A stretch of DNA of 64,000 nucleotides from JADKCL01 sp046329055 (GTDB taxonomy: Bacteria; Bacteroidota; Bacteroidia; J057; JADKCL01): positions 15,308 to 79,307 of the forward strand of contig JAXLVK010000014.1 in the NCBI GenBank assembly GCA_046329055.1. Reading direction: 5' to 3'. This document shows, piece after piece, positions 59,320 to 64,000 of this stretch. Each line of letters starts with the position of its first letter. Positions within the stretch are counted from its first letter, which is position 1. Both the position numbers and the translations under genes were made by a program. Below the pieces are notes generated by a model that searched no databases, was not told where the DNA came from, and saw only the letters and a program-made list of their open reading frames with translations.

Positions 59320-59943
59320 TCAATTGTCCATCGACCTGATGCTCTCTCGCAAAATCCGTTCCGATTCTGGCCCCTTGTTGCACATGAGGTCCACGATCGA
59401 GAGGTCCGGCGAGAACACGTCCCCGAAGACCTGCAGGTAGCTCCGCGGCTGGAACCATTCTGGCATCCGCCCGTCCTTGGGGTTGAATCCCTCTCGCAGG
59501 TCCAATTCGTAGGCATCCGGCTCCAGGTAGCGCTCGGACACCGTCCACTGAATGGGCAGCTTGAGCGTGTCCCTGACCATGGTGATGATGGCCAGGTTGA
59601 AGTCGAAGAGCGAGTCCACGGGCTCCTTGTAGAAGGCTTGGATGCGCCCCTCGTAGTACTCGAAATAGGGCGAGGACCGCAGCGCGGACTCGATGGACTT
59701 CCAGTGGTCATGCCGCCAATTCCAGTCGTGGGCGATGGTCCGCAGCCCCACCGGGGTATGCTCGACAGCCTTCTGGATCGGGATGCTCAGCCGGAGGATT
59801 TTGTCCGGGCTCTTGATCTCCATCCGGTTGAAAAACTGCTGCTTGCGGTAGAACTGCCATCGCTCCAAAACGATGTCACCCGCCTGCAAGGCTGCGGCAA
59901 ACCATGAAACCGGAGGGAAATAATAAACCGGAAAAATCTTCAT
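59320..59943 (-). CDS. WbqC family protein
   Basis: 207 residues. Family hallmark N terminus MKIFPVYYFPPVSWFAAAL followed by VLERWQFYRKQQFFNRMEIKSPDK; WbqC-like proteins occur with sugar-transfer and lipopolysaccharide genes, but this one is not in such a cluster. No signal peptide, cytosolic. Divergent from the GWxTD gene across 77 bases. The function of the family is unproven; it may transfer an acyl or amino acid group. Confidence 0.88.
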   Translation of the reverse strand: MKIFPVYYFPPVSWFAAALQAGDIVLERWQFYRKQQFFNRMEIKSPDKILRLSIPIQKAVEHTPVGLRTIAHDWNWRHDHWKSIESALRSSPYFEYYEGRIQAFYKEPVDSLFDFNLAIITMVRDTLKLPIQWTVSERYLEPDAYELDLREGFNPKDGRMPEWFQPRSYLQVFGDVFSPDLSIVDLMCNKGPESERILRESIRSMDN

Positions 59944-60020
59944 CTATTCCGTATTTTTACAGCTAAAAAGCGGCTTGAAATGCGCTCAGCACCAGCCGCC
60001 AGATGGTAAAAATAGAAAAA

Positions 60021-61472
60021 ATGGGCATGAGAAGAAGACTCTCCCTCCTCGCGTTGCTGTTCGTTCTGACCGGAATCACCTCCGGCCTCGCCGCCAAGGA
60101 GCTGATGTACTACGTGGACGTGTGCAAGTTCTACGATGCGTCCGGCAAACCCTACGTCGAGGTTTACCTGGACGTGGACGCAGGCTCGGTGAGCTATGCC
60201 AAGGCCGAGGACGGAGGCTTGCAAGGGCTGCTGGAGGTGCGCTATGCCATCCGCAAGAAGGGCGGCGTGGGCGAGGAGGCGATCCCTTACGACAAGGCGT
60301 TCGAACTCTGGAGCCCCACCGTGCAGGACAGCAGCCCCGCCAATACCACCTTTGGCATCATGGACGTGCGCCGCATCAGCCTGGCACCGGGTGAGTACGA
60401 ATTCACTGGCTTCCTCAAGGACAAGGTCCAGCCCAATGCCCACATGCATCAGTTCGTCTTTGATGTGAGCATCAAGGAGCAACCCACGGGTTTTGCCTCC
60501 ACGAGCGAGATCGAATTCGTGCAATCCGTGAAGCCCACCACCCTGCAGCAGGCGCATAGCAAGCTGGGATTTGACATCCTCCCGCTCGTGACCAATGGAA
60601 CCTACCAGGATCTGGACTCCCTGAATTTCTACGTGGAGACGTACAACAGTCAGCTTGAGGCCAGTGAGGTTTACTTTGCCAGCGCCTACATCACCCTGGC
60701 TGGCAACACCTCCAAGATCGGGAAGGAATATGGCCTGACCTTCAAGCATACCTCCAAGCCCCTGGATGTGCTCTACGGCAGCTTCAACATCAAGAACCTG
60801 CCCACGCAGACCTATTACCTGAACGTGGAGCTGTACAATAAGGAGCAAAAGCTCATCGAGAACACCTCCAAGAAGTTTTTCGTGGTGAATACCCGCATGG
60901 AGATCCAGACGAGCATGAGCGCTGGCGCGTTTGACGAAGTGTTCAAGCTCGACGAGGAAAAACTCACCTACTACATCCACTCGCTCTACTACATCAGCAC
61001 CAATACCGAGCGCGATTTCGCCAATGCCCTGAAGACCCTCGATGAGAAGAAAAATTTCTTCATGAACTTCTGGGAAAACCGCAAAGGCAGCTCCGGCAAC
61101 CCGATCAAGGCTTGGACCGAGTACAAAGCCCGCGTGGACTACGCCAATCAGCATTTCAAGGCTGCCCACCTCGAGGGCTGGCGTACGGACCGTGGCCGCA
61201 TCCTGCTCACTTATGGCTCCCCCAATGACATCGAGCGGAATCCGAGCAGCAACAGCAAGCATCCCTACGATGTCTGGCGCTACAACAAGATCAAGACCCA
61301 GGCCAATGTGCGGTTCATTTTCTACAACCCGAACGAGGCCACGGCGGACTATGTCCTGCTCCACAGCGACCTGCGCGGCGAACTGAACAACCCCCGCTGG
61401 GAGTTCAACCTGTACCGCACCGCCAACGACGCCAACCTGGACGTGGACGCGCTGAAGGACGAAATCCGGTAG
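60021..61472 (+). CDS. GWxTD domain-containing protein
   Basis: 483 residues from the ATG at 60021; 60003 and 60027 are alternatives. Signal peptide (RRRLSLLALLFVLTGITSGLAAK). A long beta-sandwich-like region (residues about 30-330) precedes the named motif, LEGWRTDRGRILLTYGSPNDIER near residue 395, then KHPYDVWRYNKIKTQANVRFIFYNPNE. GWxTD proteins are typical of Bacteroidota, exported and linked to the periplasm or outer membrane, with no known activity. It ends at 61472, about 60 bases before the likely start of the acyltransferase, so they may share a message. Confidence 0.88.
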   Translation: MGMRRRLSLLALLFVLTGITSGLAAKELMYYVDVCKFYDASGKPYVEVYLDVDAGSVSYAKAEDGGLQGLLEVRYAIRKKGGVGEEAIPYDKAFELWSPTVQDSSPANTTFGIMDVRRISLAPGEYEFTGFLKDKVQPNAHMHQFVFDVSIKEQPTGFASTSEIEFVQSVKPTTLQQAHSKLGFDILPLVTNGTYQDLDSLNFYVETYNSQLEASEVYFASAYITLAGNTSKIGKEYGLTFKHTSKPLDVLYGSFNIKNLPTQTYYLNVELYNKEQKLIENTSKKFFVVNTRMEIQTSMSAGAFDEVFKLDEEKLTYYIHSLYYISTNTERDFANALKTLDEKKNFFMNFWENRKGSSGNPIKAWTEYKARVDYANQHFKAAHLEGWRTDRGRILLTYGSPNDIERNPSSNSKHPYDVWRYNKIKTQANVRFIFYNPNEATADYVLLHSDLRGELNNPRWEFNLYRTANDANLDVDALKDEIR

Positions 61473-61581
61473 AAATGCCGGTCACGGCCACGCACTCTAG
61501 CTGTCGCCCCTACTTCATCTGAAGCCCCCACTGGCATACCACCCCGTACGCGCGGCACTCTACCTCTGGAGCCTGCTGCCC

Positions 61582-62451
61582 ATGCCCCTGCTGCATCTGC
61601 AAGCCTCTGCCCTGGCATGGTTCCTCCACCGCGTGATCGGGTACCGCCGCGCAGTCGTCCTCGACAACCTCCAGCAATCGTTTCCTGAAAAGTCCGACGC
61701 CGAGATCCAATCCATCGCGGCTGCATTCTACAGGAACCTCGCGGATGTGATCATGGAGACCATCAAGCTCCTGAGCATCTCCCCCGCCAACCTCCGCCGC
61801 CGCGTCCGCCACTCCAATCCCGAGGTGATCCCGGACATGATCGCCCATGGCGGTGGGGGCATCGCCGTCTTCGCCCACTTTGCGAACTGGGAATGGCTCG
61901 GCTCCGGCATGGGCCTCCAACTGCCCTTCTCCACGGTCGGCGTATATAAAACGCAGAGCAGCCGCATCGCGGACGCCCTCATGCTGCATATCCGCACCCG
62001 CCTGGGCAACGAGATGATCACCATGGAGCAGACCTACCGCGAGAGCATCACCCGGCTCAAGCAGCCCTGCTACATCGCCTTCCTCGGCGATCAGGTGCCC
62101 AATCCGCAACCCAAGCTCTATTTCACCGAGCTGCTCGGACGGCCCGCTGCCGTGCAACTCGGGATCGCGACCATCGCCCTCAAGCTGGATGTGCCGCTGT
62201 ACTACTTCGACATCCGCCGGGAGCGCCGGGGTTATTACACCGTGGCCCTGCGGCATGTCCCCCACAAGGACCTGCTGCCATTCAGCAAGGAGAGCTGCCA
62301 TGCCCTCACCGACCGTCACGTGGAAATGCTCGAGTCCATCATCCGGGAAAATCCCGCGGACTGGCTCTGGTCGCACCGCCGCTGGAAACGGAAGCCCGCC
62401 GAGGACTCTCAATTTTCCAAAAAACTGACCTCGGCCGGATCGCCTGTGTAA
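61582..62451 (+). CDS. Lysophospholipid / lipid A acyltransferase family protein
   Basis: 289 residues from ATG 61582, but coding similarity starts earlier: LAYHPVRAALYLWSLL immediately upstream is in frame and matches the usual N-terminal membrane segment of the LpxL/HtrB family. No ATG, GTG or TTG lies there, only CTG codons (61501, 61519, 61531), so the true start may be a CTG or a base is missing. Motifs: FAHFANWEWLGSG (HxxxxW acyltransferase site; His-Phe-Ala-Asn-Trp-Glu) near residue 95, YRESITRLKQPCYIAFLGDQVP near 155. Acylates lipid A or a related lipid in the inner membrane. Confidence 0.85.
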   Translation: MPLLHLQASALAWFLHRVIGYRRAVVLDNLQQSFPEKSDAEIQSIAAAFYRNLADVIMETIKLLSISPANLRRRVRHSNPEVIPDMIAHGGGGIAVFAHFANWEWLGSGMGLQLPFSTVGVYKTQSSRIADALMLHIRTRLGNEMITMEQTYRESITRLKQPCYIAFLGDQVPNPQPKLYFTELLGRPAAVQLGIATIALKLDVPLYYFDIRRERRGYYTVALRHVPHKDLLPFSKESCHALTDRHVEMLESIIRENPADWLWSHRRWKRKPAEDSQFSKKLTSAGSPV

Positions 62452-62490
62452 CCAATGATGCTTTGCTCAGCTACCACCTGCGTAGAAACA

Positions 62491-62521
62491 TTTCCACGGG
62501 CCTCACGTTTGTTTATCTTTG
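62491..62521 (+). promoter_or_regulatory. Promoter of ybaB
   Basis: TTTC (62491-62494), 19 bases, then TATCTTTG (62514-62521): near-consensus boxes with ideal spacing, 39 bases before the ATG. Confidence 0.6.
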
Positions 62522-62560
62522 GGATTTTCACCCTTACACCAACTTAATTTTACTAAATCT

Positions 62561-62896
62561 ATGTTCAACCCGATGGATTTGATGGGCAAGCTCAAGGAGA
62601 TGCAGTCCGAGATGGAGCGTGCTAGGCAGCGATTGGATGAAATTACCATCACGGCTGAGTCGGGGGGCGGCATGGTCGTGGTCACCGCCAATGCCAACCG
62701 GAAAATCCTCAAGATCACGGTGGATGCAGACATCATGGACCGCAACGACAAGGAGATCATGGAAGACCTGATCGCCGCCGCAGTGAACAAAGCGATGGAG
62801 GCCGCCGAAAATGTGGCCCGTGAGGAGATCGGACGCGTGAGCAACAACTTCCTGCCCAATATCCCCGGCATGGACATGAGCAAATTTGGACGCTGA
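62561..62896 (+). CDS. ybaB: YbaB/EbfC family DNA-binding protein
   Basis: 111 residues from ATG 62561. Nucleoid-associated dimer. Family pattern: FNPMDLMGKLKEMQSEMERARQRLDEI, then the beta hairpin ITAESGGGMVVVTANANRKILKI and KEIMEDLIAAAVNKAMEAAENVAREEI. Usually near dnaX-recR in Proteobacteria; here followed eight bases later by a glycosyltransferase gene. Cytosolic, may protect or organise DNA. Confidence 0.93.
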   Translation: MFNPMDLMGKLKEMQSEMERARQRLDEITITAESGGGMVVVTANANRKILKITVDADIMDRNDKEIMEDLIAAAVNKAMEAAENVAREEIGRVSNNFLPNIPGMDMSKFGR

Positions 62897-62903
62897 GTCA
62901 TCC

Positions 62904-63938
62904 ATGCAGCCTGCGGTCACCATTGTCATCCTGAACTGGAACGGACGCTCCTACTTGGAGCAGTTCATGCCGTCGGTACTGGGCACGACCTACCCCAACT
63001 ACAAGGTGCTGGTCGTGGACAATGGCTCATTGGATGGGAGCCTGGAGTACTTGGAGATGGCCTTCCCACAGGTGGAGCGGCTGCCCCTGGACAAGAACTA
63101 CGGCTTTACCACGGGCAACAACATGGCCCTGCCGCATGTCCAGACGCCCTACTACGTCCTCCTGAACAATGATGTCGAGGTGCATCCGGGCTGGCTCGGG
63201 CCGCTCGTGGCCGCGGCGGAGGCCGATCCCAGCATCGCAGCGGTGCAGCCCAAGCTCCTCTCATTTCAGGAACGCGACCGCTTCGAGTACGCAGGCGCGG
63301 CGGGCGGCTACATCGACATGTTTGGCTACCCCTTCACCCGGGGCCGCATGTTCGAGACGAATGAGCAGGACACCGGACAATACGAACGGCCGCATGACCT
63401 GCTCTGGACCACGGGCGCTTGCATGCTGGTAAGGAAGTCGGTGACGGACCGGATTGGCTTGTTTGAGGATCGGTTTTTCGCCCACATGGAGGAGATCGAC
63501 TTTTGCTGGCGGGCGCAAAACCATGGCTACCGGGTGGTCTATGAGCCGGGTTCGGTGGCTTGGCACCTCGGCGGCGGCACCTTGCCCAAGAGCAATCCCC
63601 GCAAGACCTACCTGAACGCCCATAACAGCATCGCGACCCTGCTCAAGAATTTTCCCGCGAGCCAGGTCTGGTACAAGTTTTTCTTCCGGTTATGCCTGGA
63701 CGGGGTCTGGGCGACCAAGGCCATGGTGGGTGGCGATTTCCAGACGGTCTGGGCCATTCTCAAGGCGCATTTTGCGATCTACTTCGCGATCGGGTACTGG
63801 ATCAAGGCCAGGAAGCGTGCCTACAAGGAGCTCAAGCGCATCCCCAAGCCCAAGGCGGGCTATTACCCACGCAGCGTGGTCTGGCAATACTTCATCAAGG
63901 GAGTCCGGCGGTTCTCAGACCTGCCGGGGGTGAGGTAG
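62904..63938 (+). CDS. Family 2 glycosyltransferase
   Basis: 344 residues from ATG 62904 (MQPAVTIVILNWNGRSYLEQF). GT-A fold: TIVILNWNGR start, VLVVDNGSLDGS near residue 38, the DxD-type LLNNDVEVHPGWL near 85, and HMEEIDFCWRAQNHGYRVVYEPGSVAWHLGGGT near 195-225 (acceptor-site motif). A C-terminal tail of basic, mixed-hydrophobic residues may touch the membrane. Uses a nucleotide sugar to build a surface or cell-wall glycan; the specific sugar is unknown. Downstream 62 bases show no gene. Confidence 0.92.
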   Translation: MQPAVTIVILNWNGRSYLEQFMPSVLGTTYPNYKVLVVDNGSLDGSLEYLEMAFPQVERLPLDKNYGFTTGNNMALPHVQTPYYVLLNNDVEVHPGWLGPLVAAAEADPSIAAVQPKLLSFQERDRFEYAGAAGGYIDMFGYPFTRGRMFETNEQDTGQYERPHDLLWTTGACMLVRKSVTDRIGLFEDRFFAHMEEIDFCWRAQNHGYRVVYEPGSVAWHLGGGTLPKSNPRKTYLNAHNSIATLLKNFPASQVWYKFFFRLCLDGVWATKAMVGGDFQTVWAILKAHFAIYFAIGYWIKARKRAYKELKRIPKPKAGYYPRSVVWQYFIKGVRRFSDLPGVR

Positions 63939-64000
63939 GGAGGTTAACTGCAGGGCGGCAACACGCAAAGAGTATTTTAGGAGCCTCACCACTTTCATGG

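Noticed and set aside
59940..61364. Long open frame antisense to the GWxTD gene
   Set aside because: Shadow of a well-supported gene.
1..64000. tRNA, rRNA or riboswitch genes
   Set aside because: No cloverleaf-type tRNA ends, no rRNA-like conserved stretches and no recognisable riboswitch cores were seen; a covariance-model scan would be needed for certainty.

Overview
The window looks like a piece of a Bacteroidota chromosome with a fairly high G+C content. The evidence is a SusC/SusD outer-membrane pair, a GWxTD-domain protein, a bifunctional DAHP synthase/chorismate mutase, WbqC, a split-type transketolase N-terminal subunit, many SPI/SPII signal peptides, near absence of Shine-Dalgarno sequences, and Bacteroidota -7 boxes of the form TAnnTTTG ahead of many genes (clpS, nuoG, ybaB, a thioredoxin gene, an Rpn nuclease, a metacaspase). 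I cannot name the genus from sequence alone; a Saprospiria-like lineage is a guess. No tRNA, rRNA, CRISPR array or complete insertion sequence was seen.

Layout. 1-6 kb: transketolase fragment, phosphate transporter PiT with its DUF47 partner, an FMN glutamate-synthase-like protein coupled to a small unknown gene, and a secreted metallophosphoesterase-like protein. 6-10 kb: a cluster of unknown or poorly known genes containing two different AlkB-like 2-oxoglutarate/Fe(II) oxygenases (the second split by a one-base frameshift) and a protein that looks like a zinc-protease fold without its catalytic residues. 10-20 kb: Rpn-family nuclease, TPR histidine kinase, two paralogous CotH-kinase-family secreted proteins, a calpain-like protease with a small secreted partner. 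20-27 kb: thioredoxin-like protein, propeller lipoprotein, superoxide dismutase, a tiny lipoprotein, prohibitin, and an isolated nuoG. 27-37 kb: outer-membrane protein/coaX/birA operon divergent from rsfS, a broken membrane glycosyltransferase-like gene, hydrolase/clpS, rRNA methyltransferase-like gene, M28 peptidase, FKBP isomerase. 37-46 kb: second TPR histidine kinase and a four-gene SusC/SusD operon closed by a terminator. 46-54 kb: DUF4105 protein, metacaspase, DinB, beta-barrel, EamA transporter, lipoprotein. 53.4-55.6 kb: two adjacent damaged genes with many frameshifts. 55.7-64 kb: aromatic amino-acid entry enzyme, AAA/PD-(D/E)XK protein, WbqC, GWxTD protein, lipid A-type acyltransferase, YbaB and a family-2 glycosyltransferase.

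Two themes run through the window. First, intergenic spaces carry several families of short palindromic or tandem repeats (around 8.3, 15.1, 20.5, 21.9, 23.2, 27.5, 31.8, 34.7, 37.3, 47.9, 51.1 and 52.3 kb), and one copy appears to interrupt a gene at 31.8 kb. Second, several genes are split by single-base indels (8.9, 26.6, 31.6, 54.2-54.5, 54.9-55.4 kb) while the protein sequence continues cleanly in another frame; this can be recent gene decay or uncorrected sequencing errors, and raw reads would decide. The most interesting locus for new biology is the AlkB-like oxygenase pair with its unknown neighbours (6.0-10.1 kb).
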